Positions 1-13,700 of a stretch of DNA of 64,000 nt are shown piece after piece. The position numbers and the translations under genes were made by a program. The notes under the pieces were generated by a model. The model was not told the DNA's origin. It saw nothing but the letters and a program-made list of their open reading frames with translations, and did no database searches. Origin of the DNA: Phylloscopus collybita (taxonomy: Eukaryota; Chordata; Aves; Passeriformes; Phylloscopidae); assembly GCA_027886175.1 (NCBI GenBank), contig JAJNNQ010000137.1, forward strand, positions 6,266,001 through 6,330,000, in the 5' to 3' direction. The number at the start of each line of letters is the position of its first letter. Within the stretch, counting starts at the first letter, position 1.

Positions 1-73
1 ATGAGGAACATACATTAGTAAAAATACCAATCCCTACTTTAATCTCTCTTTGCTGAGTTTCTCCAAAACTCAC

Positions 74-184
74 CTCATCCTCCCAACTCATCTGTTGGTA
101 CCTGGCGGGGTGGAAATTCCCTGCGGCAGGAACTTTTGAGTCGAGGCTGATTTGATTTGCACTTGCAGGGATTTCTGTTCTGAA
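74..184 (-). other. Candidate reverse-strand exon, possibly chance
   Basis: On the reverse strand a TTTTAG acceptor-like end lies just before 184, and a GAG|GTGAGT donor lies at 74/73. The 111 nt between them are open in phase 0 (37 codons; includes NFHPARYQQMSWEDE). The same frame also stays open past the donor to the window edge, so the donor may not be used. I do not recognise the protein. GTRAG sites preceded by open frames of this length are common by chance in 64 kb, so this is only a candidate. It could belong with the segments at 7640-7741 and 20630-20767, which are also in phase 0. Confidence 0.2.
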
Positions 185-642
185 CTAAAATGATGCAACT
201 GTAAAATGGTACTTGTTCTGCACATAGATCCCCAAAGGGTAGATGCTTAGTGCACCAACATTAATTGCAGGTTAGCAGTCCTTAGCTATTTCATACAGAG
301 TTAACCTAATCTGTGTTGATGCAAAACCTGGAGAGAAAATAGATATTCATGGTCCCACCCCATCAAGACTGATGGCTTTTATAGTGGGAGTACTGGAAAC
401 TAAAATGATTTTCAACCTCAGTCAATAAACTTGCTCACTTATTTCAAAGCATGCACAACCCTAATTGCACCTTCTAAATATATTCCAGAAATACAGCTGG
501 ATTGTAGAGTGTGTGCGGGTGACTAAATGGCATCATTTGCAGTCCATTATCTTTCCAGAAGCTTTTCATGTGGTAGCTTTAGGAAGTGGAGACAAATTGC
601 ACTCCATGTCTATGCAATTTGGAGAGTGTGAAACTTTGGTCC

Positions 643-662
643 CAACAACAACAACAACAAAT
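643..662. repeat. (AAC)n microsatellite
   Basis: About six AAC units follow CCC and end at ATTAAATTG. This is a simple repeat with no evident function. Confidence 0.85.
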
Positions 663-3600
663 TAAATTGTAAGAACCACTCATACCCATTTTCTTGTGGA
701 ATGAAAAATCACCATTTCTTTGAAGCCATTAGAAATTATTGAGACAAAAAGGATAATATATATACTTCACCAGGAAATAAGTTAAGCTCAGACAAAAGGT
801 TTGGCCACAAGTTTGGAAATGTGTTTGAAATCTCAATCCAACTTTCTAAACTTGAGTCAGCAAAACAGGAATTGTGTGGATCTATGATCCACTGGGGTTT
901 TTTGTTTGTTTGATTTGAGTTGTGTTTTTTTTTTTTTTCAAACACTGTACATTATCCTGACTTAAATGGATGAAAAGACTGAAGACGTTAAGAAGTGGAC
1001 AAAGGCATGTGTTGTACTTTCTACTTGATGTGTAAAAATGCTGTTAGTTACAGAAACTGTTGAAGCAACATTCAAGCAATCCCTTGCATAGATCAGGAAT
1101 TGATAAAGTCTGAAGACTTTCTATGTCTGGACTGAAGGCTGAAGGCATGTCTAAGCTCTTCCAGGATAAGTCCTGGATAGAAGATGACTTAGGACTAGGA
1201 CTTTAGGTTGGGACAGGTTGGAAAGTATTTCAAACACCCAAACTGCCACTTTGCATTATCTATCACTGGCTGACCTTGCAAGAAACACAGTCTCTGAACT
1301 GAAAAGCCCTTCCAGGAACTTTCAATTTAGGGTGGTAAGTTCTTGCCTTCTGGGCTGGGGATCACCACCTGGAGGGAAACTAAACCTGGTACTAAACCAT
1401 CACAAAACCTTTTTGTGAGCTTGGGGCTGCTGCTTGGACTGTGATCATGGTATCAGCTATCTGAAAAAGCCCTTTGAGCAGGCTTATTAGCCAAAAGGAT
1501 CCATGAACCAAAGGAGTCTTTTCACTCCCTCTAAAGTTTCATAACTGGATTCACATGATTCCCCCCTTCCCTTCACCCAAATCCAAAACATTTGGCTCAT
1601 TTCTGGCTCCCAATCTCTGTCCCCAGGCTTGCCCTTGCTCTGCCCCTTGGCCTTTCTGTCCCAGTGTTTGGCCAATGTGAAGGCAACAAATGCCAATTTG
1701 TAATGAGAAAAGCTTTTCATTTTCTCATCAAAACAAGAATCTGAAGCGCTGGAAATTTCAAAGCAGAACCTCTGCTCGTGAGGTCTCCAGGCCTTGAGAG
1801 CGTTCAATAATTCAATTAAGCTCCAACCATTTGAAAGCCAATTTGAGCAGTATCCTGGTTCCAAATTCTTCAGAGTTCACCAGTCACTATCCATTAGCCT
1901 CTGCTATGCTGCTACCTCTTGCACTGTTAACCTGCATGCATTTTGGGGGGATGAAGTCTGGCACAGCTCCTGATCCGTTTCACAGAGAAGTCTGTTTTGA
2001 TTTGTTACACCTTTTAGAAGTGTCACAAAATATTATAACTTCCAGACACCTGAGAGGTGCACTAAGCATTTATCTGTCTAGGTAGAGTTCAAATTAAACC
2101 AATTCCTCTAAAATACTTGTGAACAGGTCAGAAGAGATAAAGCTCAGATGAAGCAGATAAAATTGATGTTTCGGCAGTCAAAAGTGATTATATCAGAGCA
2201 CTGCAGACATGACAGCTTTGCTACTTAAGATTAGACTTTTATTAATTATTTTTTTTTGGATACAATTATTTGTCTGTAGGGATGGTGAATAATATTTTGT
2301 CACCTTGAGACTTGAGTAACTTCCAGAAAACTGTTAAAACAACAGGAATTCCTTGATTCAAGGTCTTTCTTCTGTCTTTGGCAACTTCTGCACTCAAATA
2401 TCTACCGCTTGTTTGTTATCTATGATATCTGAGTAACTCTGCTGTCACCTCAGCAGTCTACCAGATCAGCAGTGGTGCTGTCAAGGTAAGATACTTGTCC
2501 AAAAAATGTCAGTGAAGGTGCTATGCAAAGGTCTGCAGGACCTGCACGCCAGTGTAAGAGATTTCTAGTAAATGGATGAACTGGAAAGATCAACTTCCCT
2601 TGGAGCACTCGCTCAGTCGTGGTGTCAGAGTGAGTGCTCACAGCATCACTCACAGCTTGCACGAAGGGTTCCACAGGATCACTCCTCTGTGAATGTTCAA
2701 GGTCTGCCTGTTCCACCCTGTTGGACCCTGGGCTCCAGCCCTCGCTGTGAGAGGTTTCTCACCGCTCTTGAATCCGTGCTGCAAAAATGGTTAGCAGCAA
2801 GCTGAATGCTGAATTATGCTTTGTCTACCATAAAAAGGAAATCAGTAGCTCAGAATAATAAAAAAATAATGCTGGTAGGTTTCTACAGCAGCAAGACATA
2901 TTGGAACTCTTTTGCTGGGTTTGCTTGGAGGCAATCTCCTCTCTTGCCAAAAGCAAAGGTCACCATAAGCTGCAGAGTAGCGTGGGAAAACCTGCCTTGG
3001 AGTTGGCCTGCAGAGCAGAAAGACTGACTTTTTTTTCAGCCCTGGGTTCTCTCTTCTCAAGAGAAATTTATTTATAGGAGGAATGACGTTTCCTGCTGCA
3101 TTCTTAACGTGCTTGCAGCTTGGGATAAGAACATGGGAGCTTTGTCTTCTGCCATCTGTTTTCTATGGCAATAAATATCCATTTACGGATTTATCTCTGC
3201 CTGGTGTGTTTTAAAGTCATGATATGAGTGAGTGTTCATGGATATCCATTCAGAGAGGAAGTGTCATAGGTAAATAGCAGTCCCAGCTCCGCGCTGGTAT
3301 AGATTTACATTTGTGTAATGGACAGTGGGGCTGTGGCTCGGGGCTTTGGCTGCATTTTTAATCTTATCTTCTTTGGAAGCATAAGAAATAAAAAAGCAAT
3401 CTGGACTAAATTCGTGCTGAGCTGCAAGCATCCACTGACACAACTGGGCACGAGGTCTTTAATTTACCATAGCTGAGAACTGGGACCTAAAGCTGGGGCA
3501 CAAACTGCAAAACCCAATTAAAAATGGCTTTTCCAGTCAGACCTCTCCCAGCTTGATGAGTTTCTTACAGCACTTCATTTTGCCAGGAGATGGCCTTCCT

Positions 3601-5379
3601 TTTTACACAGCCTCTGCAGTGCCAGGCTTTGAGCCTCAAAGGGAGAAGAGAGGGCAGACTTATTCCTTTTTTTTTTTAATACAAAAGAAGAAAGCTGCAT
3701 GTTTTCTCTGGGCTTTTTAACTCAAAAAACCCCCCAATGCCTTGTGTTTGTGGTGAGAAACAGTCCCGTGGCTGGAAAACAGCCAGTGAGGTCTTGAGAG
3801 GAGTAAATTGTGCTCTTCCTTACCAGAGCCTGGAAGCAGCAGAAAGAGATCTCTGGATGGTGCTGGGCATTTGTTAGACATTAGCAGGACTTTATTCATC
3901 TTCCTCTCGCACACATCCGCAGCACATGGATACAATAAACATAGCTGGGAGGCAGAAACCGTCTCACATCAATAATGCAAGGGGAGAAGGGACTGCATAT
4001 TTAACATGCTGGGGGAAGAAGACCCAGAGAAGATCTGGTGGGGAGGGCTCTGCATTGAGAAATGCTGTGTTAGGGATGGGATTCATGTTTCCTGGTTTTT
4101 GGGTTGTTATTTTTTTTTGCAGGGAGGGGGAGATCCTCTTCTAACCAAAGTGCATGTGCTGGTTAAAGTAGAGCTGGTTGCAGTTTAAAGAGTTTTTAAA
4201 CCAGTCAAACGTGTTCAGGGGATCTCCTTTGCAACCCCCCCCCACAGTATTTTGACTTCCTTTGCAGCAATCCCAAAGGTAATCCCAAGTGCTGGTCAGG
4301 ATGAGAACATCTCCTAGACATCTGCATTGAATTAGGTGAACCCAGCTCATGCCTCAGTCCTGACACCAGCTGCTGGTGTGCCCTGTGGCACAATTCTGCC
4401 TCTGCTGACATGTCTGGTGGTCTCTGTGTCATACCTACTGATATTTGGCAATGCCCTTTTTCACTTGGACTTGTAAAAGCCTTTGTAAAGCCCTATCTTC
4501 TGGTGGGTGTGTGCCATGCATTGCACAGATCTCTCATACCTCAGGCTTTGCATGTGAAACCTGCTCACTCAGGACTGTATTTTGGGCTCTTTCACTGCTG
4601 CCATGGGATTTTACAGACTCTGAACTTAGAAACAGGTTTTGGGTGGCTTCAGGACCCCAAGTGCAGAGAATCTGCCCTGCCAGCTCTAGCTGGTGGGGGG
4701 CTCCAGGGAGGGAGAACATGCTGCATCCTTCAGCCAGGCTGACCACAACCTCATGGGCCAGATGCCCGATGAGGCAGTTCTGTGATGAGGCAGAGAGAAA
4801 AGCAGCAAGGAGAGAGGTTCAGAACAAAAAAGAAGTGATTGCAAAAACCATCCCATCAAATTCTCTGGCAACCCTTAAAGCAAGGCTCCAGCATTTGCCT
4901 GAGAAGTCTAAACCACCCCAACCTTAGGTCAAGAAGTGGGAAGGAGAGAAATAAACTGTGGATGTGAGTGAAAATAAAACAACACAACCCCCCTGACAGT
5001 GTCACTTGGGCTGTGTGTGGAGCTGTTAAGTCTGTACACACTGTTAAGGCCCCTGCAGTGCTGGCCATCCTTCTGCAGCTGTTCTTGCCTCCTATATAAA
5101 CACTAACATTCTCCAACACCTTCTTCTGAAGGTATTTCCTTGCTCTGCCTTGCTCCCTGCCAAGGGGTTACATCCTGGAAACCCCCTGTGAGAGTGCTGC
5201 TGGCTTTTACACCTCTCCATCACATGGACTCATGCACAGAGCTAAGCAAAGGCTCAGGCAGCTGTTGTCAGGCAGGTCAGTATGGGTAAGGTGTTTCCAA
5301 AGGGGATATGTGCATGCATGGAGGAGAGGGGTTTCACATTTTCTGCACTGTTATATGTCTCTCAAACAGAGATAGAAAA

Positions 5380-5643
5380 AGGTGGGATGGTTTTAAATTA
5401 AAAGAGAAGAGATTTAAATTAGATGTTAGGAAAAAAAAGTTTCTTTCCTGTGAGCGTGGTGAGACACTGGCACAGGTGGCCCAGAGAAGTTGTGGATGCC
5501 CCATCCCTGGAAGTGTTCAGGGCCAGCTTGCACACAGTCCTGAGAAACCTGATGCAGTGTGTGGCATCCAGTTGGGGGGGGGTCAGAATGAGATGATCTT
5601 TAAGGTCCCTTCCAACCCAAACATTCTATAGTTTTATGATTCG
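5380..5643 (+). mobile_element. CR1 LINE, 5'-truncated 3' end
   Basis: The order of words matches the 3' part of bird CR1 elements: a purine-rich lead, AGATGTTAGGAAAAA, the CACAGGTGGCCCAGAGAAG block, GATGCCCCATCCCTGGAAG, then GATGATCTTTAAGGTCCC, CCTTCCAACCCAAACATTC and a decayed ATTCTATG-type octamer end. CR1 elements normally insert as short 5'-truncated copies, which fits this length. The reverse-transcriptase region is absent, so the copy is dead. An eight-G run near 5574-5581 sits inside it. Confidence 0.88.
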
Positions 5644-7197
5644 TCTCTGCACTACCCAGCCCCAGGCAGAGTCTGCATAAAATCATGAGCCACTCCAGAC
5701 AGGGAGGGACCCCCTGTGGCCAGCAGCAGCAGAGGACGGTGGCCCTGCAGCAGCTGAGAGCTCACTCTGGATGAAAAATCATCTGCCACCTTGCGGGAAG
5801 CCACCGAGGAAGGGGACAGCACCCTCTGCCTCCCCACACTCGCAGGGGCAGCTGCAAACCACCGGATGCCAACCCCAGTGCCAGCAGTGCCAGGCAGGGA
5901 ACAGAACAAAATAAAACCCGACCCAAGGCAGGTTAAGGCATCGGGGCTGTCTGCCCTGGGCCCCCCTCAGAAACAGCATCTTGAACCACAAAGCCCAAAT
6001 TTACCAGGAGGGACATTTCTGAGTGCTCTCCAAAGCAACAACCCACAATCAAACAATAGCAGACCAAAGCTGTGTGAATAATTGATTATCTTTGGTTTGC
6101 TTGACGGGCTGGAAAGGCAAAGGAAATATTTTTCGGGTTGACACAAAGTTATTCTGCTTTCTCATCTGCCAAATGGAAGGGAAAGAAAAACAAACAATAA
6201 AAAGGCTTTGTGTTTAACCAAAACATTTTTCGAACAGCTTTTAATTTTGAGATTTTTCACATATTCTTTAAAAAAACTAAGGAATTTGTCTAAATTAAAT
6301 TACACTCTTTTTGAAAGAAAAAATGCAGAAAAAAAAATTGGTTTGAAATGCACAAAAGCAGATTTTTTTTTCTTTTGAGTGCAACAGACTTGAAGTAAAC
6401 TCACAGGTGGCTGCAGCTGCAGCCAGACTGCTTTTCAGCAAAACAGATGCCTCAAAGGCTTTCCTCTGTCCTGGGTGAAAGGACCAACTCTGAGCCACTC
6501 TGGGCTTGTAGATCTTCTACACTTGCCACCAGGGAGTGCTGCACCCTGTTGCCCACCAGTGGGGCATTCAACCCCAAACCCCTGTGGGCAGGAATGAGCA
6601 CAGGGTGCCTGTTCCCTTGAGCAGACCCCAGTTTGGGGGGATATCAGTAGTGACAAAGTGGCTGTGAGTGTGTGCAAGGCGTCCCTGTCCCCTGGGGGGC
6701 TGTGCTGCCCCTGCCAGCTCTGTCAGAGGCAGCACACCAGGCAAAGGCAGCCTGAAAGCACCTGGTGTGTGCCAGATGTGTGCTCAGCGTGCACTCTGTG
6801 GGTGTCCAGCACGCTCTCAGCTGAGCCCCCTGTCCCAGCCCCTGCTTCTTTGCCAGCCCATCAATCTTCAAAGTGCCAGGACCTCCTGGTTCCCTGGGCA
6901 CAGCTGCTAGGTGATGTGCTTCCAAGTAATTAATGACACTATTGCAGCGTTCCCGGGACCCCCTGCTATTCCTGCAGCAGCATGAAAGCAGCAGCATTGC
7001 CTTGGCTGTCCAGGGACAGCCCTGTGGTGTCACTTCAGTGATTAGAGGGACTCTGTGCACTGCAGAGCCCTCACTGCCACCAGTGCTTGCTGAGTATCTC
7101 AGCTGGGACAGGCACTGGTGGGCATCTGCATCTCTGCTCACTTACACAGAGCACTTCCACACCACCCTGAGCTTTCCTCTGGTGTTCATTATTTGAC

Positions 7198-7235
7198 ATT
7201 TATTATTATTATTGCTATTATTGTTATTATTATTT
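7198..7235. repeat. (ATT)n imperfect microsatellite
   Basis: ATT units interrupted by GCT and GTT, about 38 nt. Confidence 0.85.
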
Positions 7236-7639
7236 ACTCCCCACTGTTACAGGTCGGTGCTGCCATATGCCATCATGCTCTTTCAGTGAATACTGAATAT
7301 TTGAAACTAAATTTTTTTTTTGTCAGAAATTATTATCCCCAACTATTGCCACAGAGTCTTTAACTACTTACATTTGTTGTATGTTATCTTACAGTTCCTT
7401 CTGGCACCAATTTCCACTCTAAGTTACCACACAGCCTCTGACAAGTATTAATTCCCATTCATCAGTGCACAGGTCCCACCAACAGTAATTCCTACCATGG
7501 CACACACCAGCAGTAATTTCTTCACACCATGACATAATCCCTATTAGTTCTGACTACTAACAGGGCAGACAAACTGTTATCAAATGGTACTCTCCTCATC
7601 CTCTGGGCATGCATTCAGGACAAAGAAATCATGGCTTAC

Positions 7640-7741
7640 CCTTTCCACACTGCGTCTCCTCAGTGATCCATATGGCATTTTGAATAAAAGTCTTCTGGTC
7701 CTACCCGGAGTCACAGCTGCCTGTACTACCATAGTGCAGAG
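7640..7741 (-). other. Candidate reverse-strand exon, possibly chance
   Basis: On the reverse strand a GTTAG end at 7743/7742 is followed by 102 open nt (34 codons in phase 0; includes LLFKMPYGSLRRRSVER). A GAAAGG|GTAAGC donor follows at 7640/7639. The TC/CA microsatellite just upstream on this strand (7749-7785) would serve as the polypyrimidine tract. The frame also runs through the donor to a stop, so it may be a chance frame. I recognise no domain. Confidence 0.18.
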
Positions 7742-7748
7742 CTAACTC

Positions 7749-7784
<36 letters not shown>

Positions 7785-7785
7785 G
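7749..7785. repeat. (GT)7 followed by (GA)n compound microsatellite
   Basis: Seven GT units (7749-7762) run directly into about eleven GA units (7763-7785). On the reverse strand it is an uninterrupted pyrimidine run followed by CA repeats. Confidence 0.93.
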
Positions 7786-10700
7786 GGAGTTCACAGCACT
7801 CACAGGCTTCCCTTGAAATAACTTACAGTCTCATCTAGATTTCCCAACTATCAAATAGCTGAGTGGGTTTTCACATCAGACCATATGAGTCAAGATGTGG
7901 CTTGTTGGAAAGGAGGAGGGGGGAAATGGGAAAAAAAAAATTAAAAAAAGGAAACCCCAAGCCTTGTAACCTTAACAACATGCTTCAAGCAGCATATCTT
8001 TAGCTTCCTTCTGTTTCTCGGTGTAGTTTGCTCAGCAGGATTGCTGTGCCATAGAGGTGGAAGAATTAAGCTTCTGGGGAGAATGTTCCAAAAACGTCAA
8101 GCCTGCTTCTTGTTGCTACAGATGGTAACCAGGTCAGTTGTCTAATCAAAGCTCTATCTGAGTTATTATACGTTTTGCCATGTGACTGCAGACCCCTCTG
8201 GTTTGCTGTACAGTAGATCACATGTTCACCTTAAAAAGAATATCTGGTGTATCACCATCTGGTGCAGAGATTAATGTTAATTCCTGGGTTCAGATACTCC
8301 TCTCTGTGAGACGTTGGAAGGCGCAGAGCCAGAGCAGAGGGCTGGGGCAGCTCCTCTGGGCTGCTCAGCTGAACTGATGCAGGGTCTGAGTGGCACAGAG
8401 CAGCACATGCATCGGGACAGAGGACAGGCAGCACCACTCACACTCACGTCTGTACACATCCACATCACTGAAAGCCTGCAGCTTCTATGTGTACTCACTC
8501 ACAAAAATGATTATGTTACAGTCTGTAGTTGTCAAGTGTTACTTCACAAAGTCACTCTCAATGTCTACTTCTTTATCCTTCTCTTGTAAAACCACTTTAG
8601 AGGCTAATAGATGATGGTATTTTCTTACTCCTGAAGGAAAGCTTGAAACCTTATTTACACTCTAAATTGTACACATGTGCTTTGGAAAGAGGAAAAATAC
8701 TTCCTCTTCCCACAGCCTTTCTATATGACCAGAAGTTGTCCTAAAGCAGCCAGGTATAATCCTGTGCTTTTAGAGGAAAGTGTTCTGCATGTTGTGTTCA
8801 TTTCCATACTCTGTTGGAGGTATTGGTCCACATGCAGTTTTAGAGTTAATGTGTGCAAAGTGGCAGCTTCTCAACCCAGCAATTCCTTAGTGGTACTCTG
8901 AATTTGCCCAATAAAATGGAAAAGATGTTGGCCCATGTCCTTTTCCTTGAAGCAGTCTAGCTGGGAGAGCAAAAATCTGCTGAGTTGGAGATCCAATCCC
9001 TTCCTCCATGTATTGTTCTCATTTTAATGCAAAACTAAAAATACTTTGTTTTGATCCAAGTCCAAAATCTGGGATGAAGGTGTTAGGGACACAACATTAA
9101 AGCAACCATTTCAAATAAAAAAAAGAGAAACTCTATCTGCTCAGCATATGCACATGCATTAAAACCAGTCAAAGAAAAAAAGCTGCAGCTTGATGTGGGA
9201 AACTCTAAATGTTAAAACAATTCGCCTTTGTTCATAATGAGTTCCATATGTCTCTTGCCAAAGAGAGTGAAAGAGACAGGAAAAGATGGAAATATCTTAA
9301 GCATGACTGACTTATATAGGTTCTTTATGTGGAATAGGTGTACAGTTAGGGTCTTTGCTTCTTGCAGGTTTTGGGTTTTTTTTATGGTTGTTAGTGCCCC
9401 CTCTCGCTATCTCCCAGCCTGCCCACCTCTTTGTGTCAAGCACGGAGGGGTTGGCATTTCCCACGGGGAACCTCTGCCTGCATCAGCAGAGTCCCCGGGG
9501 ACTGACTGCTGCAGAAGGAGGGCAAAGGTGGTAGCAATTAGCCTTGCTGGGAGCTTTTCCTGAATAAAAGCTGAGTCATGCCCGAGTCAGGACCTCGGGG
9601 GTGAGTGTTTCATACCAGAGCAGAGCACCAAAGGTGTCCCTGTTCACCGGATCAGGAGCCCTGGGTGGGCTCACACCAGCCACACCAGCCCCCTTCCCCA
9701 GGAGCTCTCATATTCCTGCAAGCATCTTCTCCTTCCTGCAGGTCCAGCTCACGGGAAAAACCAGCTCTGTAGATAGAAATTTATCCACTAGAGGGGACAA
9801 AGAGCCATAACACACATGGAGATGTGTCTGTAAGCCATCAGGCTCCAGGACCAGGCACAGACAGTCCAGTGGTACCAGCATGAAACACCACACATTGATA
9901 CTCTCCACAGGGGAAAGGGGATTCATTCAGTCATTTCCACAAACCTCAAGTGTTTTTGCCTAGATTTTTAGGTCTTGCCAATGAAATGCAAATCTGTGTA
10001 TTGCTCAAGGCAGCTGAATGATAATAAAAACATTCTTCTTTACAGGAAACATCTTGCACACATGAAAAGTAGAAGAAACCCATACATTTTCATGTCACTG
10101 GAACCAATTCCAGTAAGATCTCCATATATCCCACTGGGCCTGACTCCTTGCTCCCTCACTGTGCTGCACCCCAGGCACAACTCTACAGGTACCTTCCATG
10201 TAAAACTGGAGACTTGGACCCACTATGACACTTTCTTCTGTTTCATTCCTCATTTCCCAGGTGGTATGAACCTGGACACAGGAAGCCAAACCTTCATCAT
10301 CAGGACTGTGAAAACCATCCAGGAAGATGACATGTTTGCTCTATATTTTTTGCTCAAAGCATATTTTGATAGACAACTCTATAGTGCAGTCTACTAGGAT
10401 TCATTTGATAGGTTGCCTAAAGGTAGTAATGTAAAACCTACTCCCATGAGGGTCTTTCTACTTGTCCCCAGAGGGTGAGTTTGGGTGTTTGTGGCAGACA
10501 TAAGCACATCCAAGGGCAGTTCAGCCCATCAAATTCTGAATTTGCCTCTGGAGATCCCCCTTTCCCATTTAGGTGGCTGCAGATGCAGATTGAGATGACC
10601 AGGCTCATCACTGAGTCTTCATTTAACTGCATTGTCAGCAGAGACAATCTCCAATTGAACAGCAGAGTAGGAAATAAACCCCCAAATATTCTAAGGGAAC

Positions 10701-13700
10701 ATCCTGGCCTTGCCCCCACAGACCCTCAGAAGGGACACATGGTATTTACTAACAGCTGAAAGACAAAGCTCTTTAAAGCAATGGATGCTTTTCAGTACTA
10801 ATTGCAGGCTGCCAGGAACAGTGGTTTGTGGTAACAATGCATCAGAGGAAAGTATATCCAATGGATTGCTATTTGGACTAGATTTCCTTTTTGGTTTTTA
10901 ATGAAAAGGAGAGAGGAACCATTTACTGCTGCAAAGTGTGTCTTATATTTGCAACACAGGAGTCAAGTTTCAAGTCAGGGTACTCCCAGTGGAGATCAAT
11001 GAATGGAAACCAGTGACAGCAGTGGCACAGACTGAAATGCAGTGAATAGTATCCATCAGATCTATCAATAGCATTGTATTGTAAAATTGAAAAGTCACTC
11101 AGTACAGAAAAATCCACTTAAGTTTGGTATTCCACGAAGACACAAGTATGGCAACAGACTGAGGGGAAAATAAGGATAATTTGCAGCTCCTGGCAGTATT
11201 TTCCACCCTGGATGATATCTATGGTTTGTCAGTAGCAAAGCCAAATTCTTCCCTGGAGTCCTGATAGGGAAACCACTTCTATTTGAGCTCTTTAGCAGCT
11301 CCTATTAATCTTTGTGGGATTTCTTACTTCCCACTGTAAGCAATCCTCCCTAGCTGTTTTGTTGGAAAGATGAGGAGAACAGAGCTTCCCCAGAGCTTTG
11401 GGGCTGCAAACCCTACAGTGACTTAGCTTACATTTTATTGCACTCAGAATCAGTCTGCAAAGGAAATTGCCTTGTTGGGAGTGAAAGATGTGCAGAGGTT
11501 GTCATTGCAAATCCAGCTTGCCTTTGATTTTAAAAAAGCTAAACCATTTTCCAGTCTTACACGGTGTTTTACAGAGAAATGTTATGATCACTCTAGCCTG
11601 GGGAGGGATGTGGGAAAACGCACCGGGTGCAGCTCCATTCCCATGTGAGTCCTTTCCATCAGAGCTGGCAATAACCCAGCAGCTTGCAGGGGTGAGAGAG
11701 AGAGGCTGTTTGTGCCTGGGGGCTTCCCCTGTCTGTGGTGGGGCTGTGTCACATCAGGGGCCACATGCACCATCCTGTCCCTGTCTCCCCTGGGCAAGCA
11801 CTGCATGGGAGTGTCTTTGCTGTGTGCAACCACCCAGGCTGAATATGAAGGTCAGCCCCACACTGGAACAGAGGGATTTGTGCTTTGTTTCACTGTGATC
11901 TAGAGCTGAGGGTTATGCAGTGATCAAGGTGGTGTTGGACTGCATGTCCATCATTTGTGCCAACAAAAGCCATGGGGAATTTGGGCTCCTGTCACAAATT
12001 CACATTATGCTGCAACACGGTTGTTGAACCATCTGCAGTTCACAGACATCTTAGTGGGTCTGACTAGCATAAGCCTAATCAGAACCCCAGAACCGAGCCC
12101 TTCTGGACTCAGAGAAGTTCATATCTGATGCACATTGCTGTAGGTTGACACAGAACATCGTGTCAGGTGCTCCTAAATGTCCTCATTCACTGGCCCTCCA
12201 GCATCAATATCTGCATGGCTGCTCATCAGCTGCTTTGTGTACCTCAGCCATGGGTGTTCATGGGGAATGGCTGGCAGAGCAGAGTGTGAAGCCCGGGATG
12301 TCACCTGCTGAGCCTGCACCTAGCCAAGCACTTAGACCCATCAGCTGCTGTGTCCACCAAGCCAGCAAGTTCTTGGCACAACCCTTGCTGAAAATCATGG
12401 CAGAGATGTAGACACCCCAGGAAATATCTTCAGGAAAGAGGACAGAGCAATCTGCACGCTTCCTCTTCCCTCCTGCCACCAGGCAGGCTCTCCCAGAGCA
12501 GCCTCCATCCCACCTCCAGCTCTCCTCTGCATCCTCTGACCTCTCTGTGGTCCTGGCTGGGGAATGTGATCCCAGTCTTTGAGCACCCAGGCAGATGGGC
12601 TCCTGGAAAACCCTGTCCAGAACAGCAGCAGATAGCAAGCAGGGCCTCTGCTAGATGGAAGGACATTTCCCTTGGGTTTTAGTGTGCTGGCAGGTCAGCT
12701 CTTTTCCCACATAACTCAGAGAGACAGCAATTAATTAGGGAGGGAACTCGCCTGACCCCACTGCCCTGGAGACACGCCCCTGTAAACATCACGGAGGGAT
12801 TGAAGGGGCCACCTCTGACTTCCAGGGCTAATATAAACAAAGGAGGAGATATTTGGCAACAATAGCACATTCCCACATGGAGGCTGTGCAGCAGAGGCAG
12901 GGTGTGATGTACACAAGAGCAGGCATGCTCTTAGCTGGGGGATGACTACGCAGTATTTCTACTGGGGGTCTGCTCTAAAGCCTTTGCAAATCCTGGTGAC
13001 TGCAAGGGATGTGTGAATACTTGGTGCATCTCAGTATTAAATCTTAAAATGTGATCAGGCTGTTCCTGTGGAGTGTTTAGCACTGCTGATTTGCTTCAAG
13101 TGCTGTAGAAATAGGGGTTTGCTCAGCATGGCATGGAAGGTACTCAGCCTTGAGCTCGATGTAAGCCTTAAACAGGATGTGTGACATATGGACTACGTCA
13201 AACATTGTGAAGATAAATGCTTCTTTGTTCCGTGCAATTTTCTCTCTTTTAAAACTTCATCCTTATTACACTGCTTTGATTAATCTTAATATATTGTGGG
13301 AAAGCATATGTGTCTGTGTAAGAGAAGGAGAGAGGGTTGTGTTGGCCCAAGAGAAAGCCACATGAACAGCAGAGAGATCAACGTGTCCCTAAAGAAAGGA
13401 GGGAAGTAGAAGACCCCTGAGACATGTTACAAGGGGTCTTACATGTTTTTAAGCTTTGCCAGACTTGGTAAATAGCTTCTCAGGCAAATTATGTTTTGTA
13501 GCTGAGGTCTTGGCAGGCATGGAATAATTATGGCTTTTCTCCAAGTGAGGAGAAAACTCTGCACCAAGCTGAAAGAGGAATTGCTAACACTGGCAAAATA
13601 CAAACCCACCTTGGTTGTGTTTTGTGTGTATTTTTTGGGCAGATGGAGAAATGTGAAAAGTTTGACTCTCTGGATCTTCAGTCTTGGAATCCTGGAGTCT

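Larger units (their letters stand above)
1..5379. other. Unique non-coding stretch, no gene recognised
   Basis: I see no recognisable gene or mobile element here. Short open frames occur on both strands with no similarity I recognise, including a 160-codon frame at 4445-4927. The stretch has an (AAC)n run near 643-662, a T-rich run near 921-936 and a C run near 4237. A splice-flanked open segment on the reverse strand at its left edge is listed separately. Confidence 0.6.

Noticed and set aside
3401..3490. Possible third palindromic MITE (GGACTAAATTCGTGC ... AGCTGAGAACTGGGACC)
   Set aside because: The inverted ends pair too poorly to support a call.
6295..6498. Reverse open frame with an Ala run and a GTGAGT inside
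   Set aside because: The translation ends in low-complexity Phe/Lys from T/A-rich DNA. No acceptor with a good pyrimidine tract.
9675..9766. Reverse segment with a good acceptor and a GTGAGC donor
   Set aside because: The second half is Gly/Trp-rich low-quality peptide, and the length (92 nt) breaks phase with the other candidates.
9975..10397. 140-codon + strand open frame, with a reverse frame opposite
   Set aside because: No domain or splice support, and open frames of this size are expected several times in 64 kb.
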